This document shows, one piece after another, positions 15,249-24,051 of a DNA stretch of 64,000 bases. The stretch lies in assembly GCA_934343805.1 (NCBI GenBank), contig CAKRIN010000011.1, positions 1-64,000 of the forward strand. The letters are read 5' to 3'. Under the pieces are notes generated by a model. It was not told the origin of the DNA. It ran no database searches and saw nothing but the letters and a program-made list of their open reading frames with translations. Position 1 is the stretch's first letter. Every line of letters begins with the position of its first letter. This stretch comes from an uncultured Lachnospira sp. (lineage in GTDB: Bacteria; Bacillota; Clostridia; Lachnospirales; Lachnospiraceae). Both the position numbers and the translations under genes were made by a program.

Positions 15249-16961
15249 ATGTTGAAGAAAATGAATAACATGAACATTAAGGGGCGTTTGGGCTATGTAT
15301 TTAGACTGATAATTATATCGTTTTTCGTAGTTGCAGTTGTTATAAGTGTAATGATGGTTTATATGTCTATGGATTACAGAAGGGTTCTTAAGAATTATGC
15401 ATTCCCACAGGGGGATATTGCTACAGCTATGGATGAAGTTGCAGAGGTAAGAAGTGCGTCGAGAGGAATTGTCGGATATGATTCAGTTTCTCTTATAAAT
15501 CAAATGAAAGAACAGCATGATGAACATGTTGATGCATTTGAGGCAAAGCTTGAACAGATAAGACCAACGATGGTTACCAAAGAAGGCAAAGCCTGTATGG
15601 AAAAAATTGACAAGGCATGGGAAGAGTATAAAACAATTGATAACAAGGTTATAGAATTGGGAGCAACAACTGATTCTGATCGGTCTATGAAAGCACAGAC
15701 AATGATGATTAATGAGATGGCACCTAAGTATAAGGCTCTCGACACAGCATTAGAAGAACTTATGCAGATTAATATTGAAAAAGGTGAAGCAGAAGAATTA
15801 AAGCTTGAAATATTTCTTATAATAGCTATTGTTGTTGCAATTGGAATTATAGCTGCAGTAGTGCTTGTTGCTTCTAAAGCAGCACATATGATTGCAAGGA
15901 GTATAGAAGATCCATTAGATGGAATGATGGCCAGATTTGAGACATTTGCACAGGGGGATTTGGATTCACCATTCCCTGAGGTTGAGGCTGATGATGAGAT
16001 ATCAGAGCTTGTAGATAGTGCACGTGCTATGGCAGAGAGATTACATAATATTATCAGTGATGCAGGAAAACTTATGGGAGAGATGGCAGCTGGCAATTTT
16101 GCTATTTCAACAGAGCATGAAGATCAGTATACTGGTGCATTTAATGCATTGTTGCTTGGTATCCGCAATATGAACAGGCAGATGGATACAACATTGAAAG
16201 GGGTTGAAGATGCCTCTAAGCAGGTTGCAGAAGGCTCAGCCAACTTATCAGAAGCAGCACAGGCATTGGCGGAAGGTGCTACAGATCAGGCAGCTACTGT
16301 TGAAGAGATGCAGGCAACAATCAATGATCTTAATGAAGGAATACAGCAGACAGCTTCTGAATTAGAAAATTCATATAAGGAAGCAGAAAAGTATGCCAAT
16401 ACAGCAGAGGGAAGCCGTGAGAGCATGGAAGCTCTTATGGGGGCAATGGCTCGCATCAGTGAGGCTTCTGAGAAGATTGGCAATATTATTTCAGAGATAG
16501 AAAGTATTGCAAGTCAGACTAACCTTCTTTCACTTAATGCTTCCATTGAGGCTGCAAGAGCAGGCGATGCAGGAAGAGGATTTGCAGTAGTTGCTGACCA
16601 GATTCGTACACTTGCAGAGCAGAGTGCCAAGTCAGCAGTGGATTCAAGAAATCTTATAGAAGCTTCTATCTACGAGGTTGGTGAAGGTAATAAGATTGCT
16701 ACAGAGGCGTCTGATTCTCTTAAGGAAGTTGTTGATGGAGTACAGTCTATTGCAGAGACAGCCAAGAAGATGAGAGATGTATCAACAAGTCAGGCTGCGG
16801 GTATGGAACAGGCTGATGTTGCAATTGCAAGAATCGCAGAAGTTGTTCAGGCTAATTCAGCAACATCACAGGAGACATCAGCTACAAGTGAAGAACTTAC
16901 AGCACAGGCTACGACTCTTAGTGAGATGGTTGCACAGTTTAAGTTAAGAAAAGATATATAA
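15249..16961 (+). CDS. Methyl-accepting chemotaxis protein
   Basis: 570 residues with classical receptor topology: TM1 (about 17-39), an extracellular four-helix-type sensor (about 40-185), TM2 (about 186-210), HAMP (about 212-265), then a long cytoplasmic coiled coil. The signalling tip is [20 protein letters not shown], followed by [20 protein letters not shown], the CheA/CheW-binding hairpin. Glu/Gln pairs flanking it (EEMQ, TSQE) are likely methylation sites. The extracellular helical domain gives no ligand clue. It implies a motile organism although no flagellar genes lie in the window. The gene has its own promoter and terminator. Confidence 0.95.
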   Translation: MLKKMNNMNIKGRLGYVFRLIIISFFVVAVVISVMMVYMSMDYRRVLKNYAFPQGDIATAMDEVAEVRSASRGIVGYDSVSLINQMKEQHDEHVDAFEAKLEQIRPTMVTKEGKACMEKIDKAWEEYKTIDNKVIELGATTDSDRSMKAQTMMINEMAPKYKALDTALEELMQINIEKGEAEELKLEIFLIIAIVVAIGIIAAVVLVASKAAHMIARSIEDPLDGMMARFETFAQGDLDSPFPEVEADDEISELVDSARAMAERLHNIISDAGKLMGEMAAGNFAISTEHEDQYTGAFNALLLGIRNMNRQMDTTLKGVEDASKQVAEGSANLSEAAQALAEGATDQAATVEEMQATINDLNEGIQQTASELENSYKEAEKYANTAEGSRESMEALMGAMARISEASEKIGNIISEIESIASQTNLLSLNASIEAARAGDAGRGFAVVADQIRTLAEQSAKSAVDSRNLIEASIYEVGEGNKIATEASDSLKEVVDGVQSIAETAKKMRDVSTSQAAGMEQADVAIARIAEVVQANSATSQETSATSEELTAQATTLSEMVAQFKLRKDI

Positions 16962-16994
16962 TTACAATATATAATTAAATGTATTACCTGAAAG

Positions 16995-17038
16995 GGGGAT
17001 GTTGTACTAAGAAATTAGTGCGATGTCCTCTTTTTTTA
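16995..17038 (+). terminator. Terminator after the first chemoreceptor
   Basis: A 16-bp stem (16995-17010 with 17015-17030, several G-U pairs) closes a GAAA tetraloop and is followed by seven T. Confidence 0.88.
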
Positions 17039-17124
17039 TGTTGAAGCGACATCTCTTTTTTATGCAGAAATTAACAGTAAAATGTATTTTTTTAAAAGCA
17101 TAGTTGAAAGGTATGTAATTTTTA

Positions 17125-17152
17125 TTGACAGACACAAAGAGGATGATATAAT
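17125..17152 (+). promoter_or_regulatory. Strong sigma-A promoter before the FeoA-GGDEF chimera
   Basis: TTGACA at 17125-17130, 16-nt spacer, TATAAT at 17147-17152. Both hexamers are perfect, so the decayed reading frames downstream may still be transcribed. Confidence 0.75.
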
Positions 17153-17214
17153 TCATACAGCAAAAAGGTTAGTGCGTGCTAACTTCTGCAATATTAAACG
17201 GGAGATTTTTGATT

Positions 17215-17493
17215 ATGCCATTAAATCTTGCAGATAAAAACAGAATATATGTAATTCAGAGAATTGTTGGAAATGAAGGAATGATACATAGGCTTCAGAG
17301 CCTTGAAAGAGATGTAAATGATTATAATGAGAAACATAATATTAAGATATCATACGCAAGAGGATATGAGATAAGTACAAGAAATCATTATTATCTGATG
17401 GAAGAACTTACAAAGCGCGCGGACAGCCGCATGTATGATAATAAGCGGATAATGAAGGGCATACGATTGGATGGTAAGAAGTTAAGTATATGA
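17215..17493 (+). pseudogene. In-frame chimera: FeoA N-terminus joined to a GGDEF-domain C-terminus
   Basis: From the ATG at 17215 the first about 30 residues (MPLNLADKNRIYVIQRIVGN...) have the start of FeoA, the small SH3-like iron-transport partner. Near residue 31 the sequence switches without a frame break to DVNDYNEKHNIKISYARGYE, then LMEELTKRADSRMYDNKR, the last quarter of a GGDEF (diguanylate cyclase) domain. The GG(D/E)EF active site is absent, as is most of FeoA. A deletion from feoA into a neighbouring GGDEF gene explains it. The frame is intact and has a consensus promoter, so a 92-residue peptide may be made, but neither parent activity can remain. Confidence 0.72.
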
Positions 17494-17779
17494 TAACAGG
17501 AATAGTAATAGCAGCATTGTTAATAATAATAATGGTACAGCATGCCATTATAGAATATGGCAGGATTAAAAGACACCGGATGGGGCACGATAAGCTTACT
17601 GGAATATGCAATCTCGAACATCTTATGCAGAAGGTTGAAGAATTGCCTGATAAGAAAAAGAGCAGGCTGATAATCTGACAAAGCTAGGCTGTGATATTTT
17701 TCAGGGATATTATTTTTCTAAGCCGATTGCAGTCAATGAATTTGAAGAAAAATATCTTGATATAGAGAAAGCAGGGTAG
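17490..17779 (+). pseudogene. Collapsed GGDEF-EAL gene: N-terminal anchor and GGDEF start joined out of frame to the EAL end
   Basis: Starting in an ATGA overlap with the chimera, 17490 encodes a membrane helix (about 1-20) and the opening of a GGDEF domain (GHDKLTGICNLEHLMQKVEE), then stops at 17676-17678. In another frame, from about 17666 to the TAG at 17777-17779, the code reads ADNLTKLGCDIFQGYYFSKP and on to FEEKYL, the typical C-terminus of an EAL phosphodiesterase. So an originally long cyclic-di-GMP protein has lost everything between. The join lies in AGGCTGATAATCTG (17664-17677), sequence that would fit both parents. No catalytic motif survives. Confidence 0.8.
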
Positions 17780-17818
17780 ATATGGGATTCATAAATCCTC
17801 ATATCTGTCCTGCTTTTT
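17768..17818. terminator. Bidirectional terminator
   Basis: AAAGCAGG (17768-17775) pairs with CCTGCTTT (17809-17816), continuing through AGATATG/CATATCT. It is T-rich on both strands and lies between the c-di-GMP relic (+) and the AAA+ gene (-). Confidence 0.75.
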
Positions 17819-17821
17819 AGT

Positions 17822-19300
17822 TTAGAAAAGTTCATTTACCATATCTGCTGTGTAAGAAATGCTTGTGGCATGTTCAACTTCAATCATATAAAGTGCATGT
17901 GCTGCTAAATGCTCTGCTGCCTGTTCAAGGTCTCTGATGCCTGTAGTGTCCCTACAGTAATCAAGAACAGCGTCAAGTCCATCGTCAAGAACAATACACT
18001 CATTTTCATGAAGACCAATTCTTTTAAGAACCTTAGGAAGTGAATATTTAAGGAATATTGTCTTTTTCTCTTCCCTTGTGTAATCAGGAATATCAATTAC
18101 TGCAAATCTTGAAAGCAGAGGCGCACTTATCTTGTCCTTATCATTGGCTGTTGCGATAGGATATACACCGGAAGTTGGAATAAGGCATTCCATGTAGTTA
18201 TCAGTGAAGCCAAGATTATCAAGCAGTGTAAGGAGTACATCTGCAGGGTTGGCGTTACCATTGCTTGATGTAGCTTTATCAAGCTCGTTAATGATGAATA
18301 CAAGGTTAGATTCACCAGCCATGTTAAATGCTTCCATGATAATACCAGGCTTTGCATTAGAGTATATTCTTGAACTTCCTGTAAGCTGTTCTGCGTCATT
18401 AATTGAGCTCATATCAAGTGTTGTCCATGGCATCTTAAGAATCTTGGCAACAAGGTAGGCAATCTGTGATTTACCAGTTCCGGCAGGACCTACAAGAAGG
18501 ATTCCATATGCAGGAAGAGTGTGTGTTCTGTTAATCTGAATAACAGTCTCGATAATTCTCTGCTTAACACTCTCCATACCGAAAAGTTCTTCGTCAAGAA
18601 TTCTTCTTGCTTCCACAGGGTCAATGGATTCAAAATAATTGCTCTTCCACTTTATGTTAAGCATGATAGAAAGTGCTCTCTGAGCATGTCTTTTTTCTTC
18701 AGGAGTTACCTCACTTGAACGGGCAACAACAAGGTTTCGTCTTGCCCATAAGCGGATATTTTCAGGTAGCGTGCTTCCTGCACAGTTAAGAAAATCTGAT
18801 ATGCTTGTAAGGCTTGTAAGCTTCATATCATCAGCAGATTCATCAGGCTCTTCACTATTTTCTTCTGCAAAGGCGCTGCTCTCTAATAATCTTTCAATCA
18901 TAAACTGAAGGAAGCCGTCTTCGGCAGATAACTTGTTACCATTGCCAAATGCAACCTCCTGAATCTTATAAACATTGTATCCGTCAGATGTGTTAGCACC
19001 TGTAAGTTTTACTTTAACCCGGTTTTCACCAAGCCATTTTATTAGGCTTGTAAATCTTGAATCAATCTTTAAGATATTGCTTGTAAAAGATTCTCCGTCA
19101 ATCTGGAAATCAAATGCAGTCTTTTTATAAGGGTTAGTGAATAATCCATAAGATGTCTCATCCCACTGCTTCTCAGAATTGTCCAGAACAAGGATTGGAT
19201 TCTCTGGGGAAGCTGTAGAATTGTCTGATTTAAAAGTTGTATAAGTACACTCAAAACCGGCAGTGCTGCCAGAATTGGCATTAGCATCATAAACTAACAT
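17822..19300 (-). CDS. Lon-like AAA+ ATPase lacking a protease domain
   Basis: I prefer the ATG at 19300 (MLVYDANANSG), preceded by AGAGGA; an ATG at 19354 has no ribosome site. Of the 492 residues, the first about 230 are an uncharacterised domain with an acidic linker (EENSEEPDESADD). Residues about 235-480 form a Lon-type AAA+ module: LDEELFGMESVKQRIIE, Walker A GPAGTGKS (271-278), Walker B VFIINELDK, the arginine-finger segment APLLSRF and sensor 2 GIRDLEQ. Walker B has Asn338 where Lon has Asp (D-E becomes N-E), although the catalytic Glu339 is kept. The Lon Ser-Lys protease domain is absent. It probably remodels or moves a client; the client is unknown. It follows the bile salt hydrolase gene in the same direction. 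Confidence 0.85.
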   Translation of the reverse strand: MLVYDANANSGSTAGFECTYTTFKSDNSTASPENPILVLDNSEKQWDETSYGLFTNPYKKTAFDFQIDGESFTSNILKIDSRFTSLIKWLGENRVKVKLTGANTSDGYNVYKIQEVAFGNGNKLSAEDGFLQFMIERLLESSAFAEENSEEPDESADDMKLTSLTSISDFLNCAGSTLPENIRLWARRNLVVARSSEVTPEEKRHAQRALSIMLNIKWKSNYFESIDPVEARRILDEELFGMESVKQRIIETVIQINRTHTLPAYGILLVGPAGTGKSQIAYLVAKILKMPWTTLDMSSINDAEQLTGSSRIYSNAKPGIIMEAFNMAGESNLVFIINELDKATSSNGNANPADVLLTLLDNLGFTDNYMECLIPTSGVYPIATANDKDKISAPLLSRFAVIDIPDYTREEKKTIFLKYSLPKVLKRIGLHENECIVLDDGLDAVLDYCRDTTGIRDLEQAAEHLAAHALYMIEVEHATSISYTADMVNELF

Positions 19301-19384
19301 ATATTCCTCTTTCTGTGCGTCAGGCACTTGTAATAATCTACCATATAATAACATATTTTATAATATTTGTGGATAATATATTCC

Positions 19385-20380
19385 TTAGTTAACAGCCCGT
19401 ATCTGACCCTCAGTAATAAGTGGGTATCGAACAAGTTTATCACTGTCAAGGTCTTCTTTATACATATCAACAGCACATATCTGATGATTGTCATACGCAG
19501 TATAATAATAGATACCCTTAGTCGTATTGCAGCAGCAGGTATATATGGTAATCTCATAGTTATCATCGTCTAACTGGCAGCATCCACGCTGCTGGTCCAC
19601 ACTCCCTAATATATGGAAGAACTGGCTGACACTTGACAGTTCGTCATCTTTAGATATTGAGTTCATCTTAGTGAAAGCAACTCTTACAAATCTTGACTGT
19701 GATGACAGATCGCCAGGAAGTCCGAGAGCTCCCATACCACGGCTGTATCTGTTGAATGTTAACTTGTCTGAAAAACTGCAGGCAGGCTGTCTGGCGGATA
19801 ATCCCATATAATTATTAAGATTAAACATCTGTATATTAAAAGGCGGATTATTAGTAAGCACACCAACAGGATTGTCATATATATGAAGACCATCTGACAT
19901 AGATTCAACAGTTATACAGTTTTCCTTGTCAGCCATAATCCAGTGAAGATTAGCACAAGGAAACATTTTATTAAACTGTGTATCAGTAAGATTAATGACG
20001 TCAAGACGCTTCTTAGCTTCATTAACTGTTGCACATTGCGATAGAATCCATGGAATGAATTCAAATACTGCTACATTTTCAACATTAGTTTCTCCATTGA
20101 GACCTCGTGGGTCTGGGTTGTTGTACACTGCATTACCAACGAAATTAAGGCCAGCCATGCCAAGCCCCTTTTCATTAAATGCTTCGTAATATAAAGGATA
20201 ATCATTAGCGACATGTGCCATGCCAATCATTGCATAATGATTATCATTTGTCCCCATAAATCTGAAATTAACAGGATAATTCCTTGGGGTGATGGTCACT
20301 TCATCACCATAAGAAAATTCATAATCAAGGGAACGTCCCATGTAAAAATCTTTAGTTTTATAAGTTGCTGCTGTACACAT
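19385..20380 (-). CDS. Choloylglycine hydrolase family protein (bile salt hydrolase / penicillin V acylase-like)
   Basis: The start at 20380 puts Cys at position 2 (MCTAATYKTKDFYMGRSLDY) behind an AGGAGG site; the longer in-frame start would bury it. The N-terminal nucleophile hydrolase needs Cys2 after Met removal. Other pocket residues are visible: Arg16 and Asp19 (GRSLDYE), Asn in MAGLNF, Asn in GVLTNNPPF, and Arg in SSQSRFVRVAF. With 331 residues and the L-T-N-N-P-P-F and Y-S-R-G-M-G motifs it fits gram-positive conjugated bile acid hydrolases, cytoplasmic enzymes that free glycine or taurine from bile salts. Penicillin or N-acyl-homoserine lactone acylase activity cannot be excluded. It supports a gut habitat. 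Confidence 0.88.
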   Translation of the reverse strand: MCTAATYKTKDFYMGRSLDYEFSYGDEVTITPRNYPVNFRFMGTNDNHYAMIGMAHVANDYPLYYEAFNEKGLGMAGLNFVGNAVYNNPDPRGLNGETNVENVAVFEFIPWILSQCATVNEAKKRLDVINLTDTQFNKMFPCANLHWIMADKENCITVESMSDGLHIYDNPVGVLTNNPPFNIQMFNLNNYMGLSARQPACSFSDKLTFNRYSRGMGALGLPGDLSSQSRFVRVAFTKMNSISKDDELSSVSQFFHILGSVDQQRGCCQLDDDNYEITIYTCCCNTTKGIYYYTAYDNHQICAVDMYKEDLDSDKLVRYPLITEGQIRAVN

Positions 20381-20434
20381 AAACCCTCCTGACAAATGTT
20401 TCAATATAATAATAGTCTGGCTGCATCTGTTAAA

Positions 20435-20463
20435 ATAATACACCCATTCTGCATATAGGGCAA
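20435..20463 (-). promoter_or_regulatory. Probable promoter of the bile salt hydrolase homologue
   Basis: On the minus strand TTGCCC (20463-20458), 17 nt, TATTAT (20440-20435), about 55 bases upstream of the start at 20380. Confidence 0.45.
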
Positions 20464-20495
20464 TTTGTAAAGGATATAATATAGTAAAGTGCAGG

Positions 20496-20524
20496 TTGAC
20501 ATATAGATAAAATATTGATATATT
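20496..20524 (+). promoter_or_regulatory. Promoter of the second chemoreceptor gene
   Basis: TTGACA (20496-20501), 17 nt, TATATT (20519-20524). It is divergent from the bile salt hydrolase promoter about 35 bases away. Confidence 0.65.
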
Positions 20525-20581
20525 CTTTTCGGTAAATTTTGTTCGGAATTACAATAGAATAAAATGTACTAAGGAGGTTAT

Positions 20582-22009
20582 ATGAATAAAGTACAAAAGG
20601 CTAATTTGTGGGTAGTATTAGGATGTGTACTTACAATGACAGCAACGACCATACTGTCATATGGAATGTCTTTAAGGACTGTTCTGTGCAGTGCAGTATT
20701 ATGGGCAACGCTAGTTGTTGTTATAGTGGCACAGTTTTTGAGAATAAGTGATTTTGCTAAAGCAATGGTTATCGTTTTAGCACCATCGTATGCATTGCTT
20801 ATATATTCAGCATTGTGTAATGGAAATTCGGTAACATTTATAGCAAGCTTTGTTACACTTGGAATGGCTGTAAGATACTTTGATAAGAAAATAGTAAAAT
20901 ATTTTTCTATAGCATTTATGATACCGGTTCTTATATGCTTGTTTGTTAATTCTGTAATAATAGATGACAATACAATAGGAGCAATATCAAAGATTATCCT
21001 TTGGATGGCAACAGCAGCTCTTCTTTATCTTGGAACCAAGTCAGGACAGGCAAAGGAAGAAAGAGCAAGAACAGCACTTAAGAAAGTTGAAAATAACAGT
21101 GCTATCGCTAATAGTATTGCAGAAAAGCTTAATAAAGATATAGTTGCATGCAGTGAAGAGGTGGGCATTGTAACATCGCATGCTGAGGTTGTTAAGTCAT
21201 CAGCAGAGCAGATAGAGCAGGTGGTAGAGGAATCAAGCCGTTCTATACAGAATGTGAGTGAGAAGCTTAATACATCAAGAGAATATATTAATACTAATTA
21301 CGAGTATGCCAGAAATCTTGAGGATAGTTTTGAGTCAGTAATTAATAAGGTTGAATCGGGAGATAAGGAGGCAACGCTTGTTAAAGAGTCAATGATTGAG
21401 ATGTCACAGGTGGTAAGTACTGCAAGCGATGCAACAGCAGGTCTTATTGGACAGATGGACAAGATAGCAGGTATATTAGATGATATTAATTCAATAGCAG
21501 GACAGACAACTTTATTATCACTTAATGCATCCATAGAAGCAGCAAGAGCTGGAGAGGCTGGAAAAGGATTTGCAGTTGTTGCTGAGCAGATAAGGATTCT
21601 GTCTGATGACAGCAGGAATTCAGCAGAAAGTATCAAGAGTATAATACAGACTCTTTCAGAGACTGTTAATGATGTTGCAGATAAGATTATGACAGGAGCA
21701 CAGGCGGCTAAAGAAAGTTCAGAAAAGATGAACCAGTTAATTGACTGCTTTAAGGCAGTAAGTTCATCAACTAATGAGGCGACAGTTGTTGTCAGGGATG
21801 AGTATGAAATAATCAGCAGGATTAAACAGGAATTTGATGATATACAAGAAGAACTTGATACAGTTGCTGCTACATCAGAGGAGAATGCTGCAATGGTATC
21901 TGATATCGGAAACAATATTGTCAAGCAGACGGACAGTATATTTGGTTTGTCTGATAGGATAGGTGGTCTTAAGGATACATCAAGAGAGTTAGAAGAGCAT
22001 TTCCAGTAA
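20582..22009 (+). CDS. Membrane-embedded methyl-accepting chemotaxis protein without extracellular domain
   Basis: 475 residues. The first about 155 are five or six hydrophobic helices with very short loops and no periplasmic sensor, followed directly by a basic linker ([18 protein letters not shown]) and a coiled-coil signalling domain. There is no clear HAMP. The tip reads [20 protein letters not shown], then [20 protein letters not shown]. Such receptors are thought to sense membrane state or small permeant signals (inference). AAGGAGG precedes the ATG. A consensus-like promoter lies upstream and a terminator downstream, so it is monocistronic. Confidence 0.93.
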   Translation: MNKVQKANLWVVLGCVLTMTATTILSYGMSLRTVLCSAVLWATLVVVIVAQFLRISDFAKAMVIVLAPSYALLIYSALCNGNSVTFIASFVTLGMAVRYFDKKIVKYFSIAFMIPVLICLFVNSVIIDDNTIGAISKIILWMATAALLYLGTKSGQAKEERARTALKKVENNSAIANSIAEKLNKDIVACSEEVGIVTSHAEVVKSSAEQIEQVVEESSRSIQNVSEKLNTSREYINTNYEYARNLEDSFESVINKVESGDKEATLVKESMIEMSQVVSTASDATAGLIGQMDKIAGILDDINSIAGQTTLLSLNASIEAARAGEAGKGFAVVAEQIRILSDDSRNSAESIKSIIQTLSETVNDVADKIMTGAQAAKESSEKMNQLIDCFKAVSSSTNEATVVVRDEYEIISRIKQEFDDIQEELDTVAATSEENAAMVSDIGNNIVKQTDSIFGLSDRIGGLKDTSRELEEHFQ

Positions 22010-22100
22010 AAGAATAATGTATTCATTTGTTCTTATTTATACAATTCATTATGAATAAGATACGTTAATATCCATACCATAAACTTAATAAATCAAAGAC

Positions 22101-22137
22101 AAAGGCGTCGTACAGAAGAAGTACGGCGCCTTTATTG
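22101..22137 (+). terminator. Terminator after the second chemoreceptor
   Basis: AAAGGCGTCGTAC (22101-22113) pairs with GTACGGCGCCTTT (22121-22133) with one G-U pair, then ATTG and a T-rich run. Confidence 0.85.
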
Positions 22138-22184
22138 TTTGTTTTGTTAATTAATATTAATGCGAAGAGGAAGGAGCTGGTTTT

Positions 22185-23633
22185 ATGGAAAGAAAATTAG
22201 GATTAGGCAGTGGCGTGGCTATATGTGTCGGTCTTATCGTTGCAACTAGCTGTCTTGTTTCACTTGGAACAGGAATGGGTTCAATAGGCAGATGGTTTAT
22301 TATTCCTTTATTTATGGTAATGATACTTAACTGGTTTATAGGAATTTCATTTGCAGAATTAAATGGGCTTATGCCAAGAGTGCAGGGCGGTACAGGACAG
22401 TATCTGTTAGCGGGAATGGGACCACTTCCATCACTTATTGGAAATCTGTCAGCATATGTAATTACAGAAATTTTAAGTATGACAGCAGAGATAACATTAT
22501 GTGGTCTGGTATTAAAAAGTCTCTTTCTGCCACATGTTGATAACAGGATAATTTCTATTGCAATAATGACAGTATTTCTTATTGTTAATCTTTTTGGTGT
22601 TGATATGTTTTCAAAAGTACAGAACCTGGTAGTAATTCTTCTTATAGGCTCTATGGTACTTATAGGATTAATTGGAATGTTTAAACTTGGAAATAGTGCA
22701 AATGTTGTTGATTATGCAGCTAATGCACCTACATTTGCACAGATAGGCGGAATTAAGGGACTTTGCTCATATGCAGCGCTTGCGTTCTGGCTGTTCATAG
22801 GTGTTGAGTTTATTATACCGGTTGCAAAGGATCTGAAGAATCCAAAGAGAGATGTTCTTCTTTCTATGACAATAGGACTTGTAATGCTTTTTGTAGTTCA
22901 GAGTATTCTTGGTATAGGAATGACCAATTATGTAAGTCTTGATATTCTTGCCAATGATCCTGACAGTACACCACATATGACATATGCAACTAACCTTCTT
23001 GGTAATGCAGGAAGAATATGGATGGGAATTATAACAATACTTGCAGCTGCATCAACGATTAACACTGTGTATGCATCAATTTCAAAGATAATGCAGGGTA
23101 TGGGCGAAGAAGGAATGATGCCAAGGATATTTGCAAAGGCTAATAAGAGAGGCGCTGCGTGGGTTGGACTTGTTGTGTTATTTGCATTTGTAACAGCAAT
23201 AATTGCATCAGGACTTGGAGCTACAGAAGGTGTAAGTTTTCTGTTATTGTCTGGTTCATGCTTCTGGCTGTTAACATATTGCCTGGTTCATATTACAGTT
23301 CTTATATTAAGACGGCGCAACCCGGAATATCCAAGGAAAAAGTGGCTTACATTAGGAGGAGTACCGCAGGTAATTGGTATTCTTGGAAATGCATACATGA
23401 TATGGAATATATCAACAGGTGATACCAGAATTAAAATATTTGAGTTGTGTGGAACGATATTTGTTGCACTGGTAATCTATTCTGTTGTATGGGTATGTGG
23501 AGTTATGAAAGCAAGACCATTCCAGCCGGTTCCGGTTGAAGTGATAAATGATTCTTCTGTAAAGTTTGATGAACTTGTTAAGAAGGAAAATGAATCAAGG
23601 ACACTTACAGGTGTAGAAGGAGAGGTAAATTAA
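22185..23633 (+). CDS. APC superfamily amino acid/amine permease
   Basis: 482 residues with about 12 membrane helices. The first helix carries the APC signature glycine motif (GLGSGVAICVGLIVATS). The second conserved region reads GGTGQYLLAGMGP, and helix 6 includes AALAFWLFIGVEFIIPVAKD, where F-x-G-x-E is characteristic of APC transporters. A short hydrophilic C-terminal tail ends EGEVN. It should import an amino acid or amine by proton or antiport coupling; the substrate is not readable. The next gene begins at the base after its stop, and the Rid and ornithine-cyclodeaminase-like enzymes downstream suggest the imported compound is catabolised through an imine. Confidence 0.9.
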   Translation: MERKLGLGSGVAICVGLIVATSCLVSLGTGMGSIGRWFIIPLFMVMILNWFIGISFAELNGLMPRVQGGTGQYLLAGMGPLPSLIGNLSAYVITEILSMTAEITLCGLVLKSLFLPHVDNRIISIAIMTVFLIVNLFGVDMFSKVQNLVVILLIGSMVLIGLIGMFKLGNSANVVDYAANAPTFAQIGGIKGLCSYAALAFWLFIGVEFIIPVAKDLKNPKRDVLLSMTIGLVMLFVVQSILGIGMTNYVSLDILANDPDSTPHMTYATNLLGNAGRIWMGIITILAAASTINTVYASISKIMQGMGEEGMMPRIFAKANKRGAAWVGLVVLFAFVTAIIASGLGATEGVSFLLLSGSCFWLLTYCLVHITVLILRRRNPEYPRKKWLTLGGVPQVIGILGNAYMIWNISTGDTRIKIFELCGTIFVALVIYSVVWVCGVMKARPFQPVPVEVINDSSVKFDELVKKENESRTLTGVEGEVN

Positions 23634-24032
23634 ATGTCAGAGAAAAGAGTTAATTATTCGTCAGGCGCACCTTTGGAGGAGAAAGTTGGATATAGCCGGA
23701 TGGTTAAGGTTGGAGAACATATTTATGTGGGAGGAACTACTTCCGTACAGCCGGATGGCACAGTGTATGGTGATAATGCTTATGAACAGACTAAATATGT
23801 TCTGGAAAAACAGGTTAAGTTAATAGAACAGGCTGGCGCGAGTGTGCAGGACGTAATAAAGGTTGATGTATTTGCTGTGGATATGAAGATGGGTGCTGAT
23901 ATATCAAGAGCATATTCAGAGATTTTTCATGATATCAGACCATTGTGTACAGTAGTTGGAACACCGGCACTTAACAGACCAACACAGTTTGTAGAAATAA
24001 TGATGGAAGCTGTTATAGGATGCGGATTATAG
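23634..24032 (+). CDS. Rid (YjgF/YER057c/UK114) family protein
   Basis: 132 residues, trimeric chorismate-mutase-like fold by family. The motifs GEHIYVGGTTSVQPDG, a DVIKVDVFAVDM stretch and the C-terminal CTVVGTPALNRPTQFVEIMM are typical. RidA proper uses an arginine in a R-x-C/A-V-x-V context to deaminate enamines and imines; here the region reads I-R-P-L-C-T-V-V-G, so it may belong to a Rid subgroup with altered specificity. It lies between a permease and an ornithine-cyclodeaminase-like enzyme in one transcript, consistent with handling a reactive imine from that pathway. Confidence 0.9.
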   Translation: MSEKRVNYSSGAPLEEKVGYSRMVKVGEHIYVGGTTSVQPDGTVYGDNAYEQTKYVLEKQVKLIEQAGASVQDVIKVDVFAVDMKMGADISRAYSEIFHDIRPLCTVVGTPALNRPTQFVEIMMEAVIGCGL

Positions 24033-24051
24033 AAAACAGGGAGGGATTAAT

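Noticed and set aside
15500..16096. 198-residue minus-strand frame inside the chemoreceptor gene
   Set aside because: Ser/Ala/Ile-rich pseudo-protein that mirrors receptor codons; no start signal.
17822..19300. LonB-type protease
   Set aside because: The sequence ends after sensor 2 and the C-terminal helical part; the Ser-Lys protease domain is missing.
21298..22026. 242-residue minus-strand frame inside the second chemoreceptor gene
   Set aside because: Same kind of shadow over a confident receptor signalling domain.
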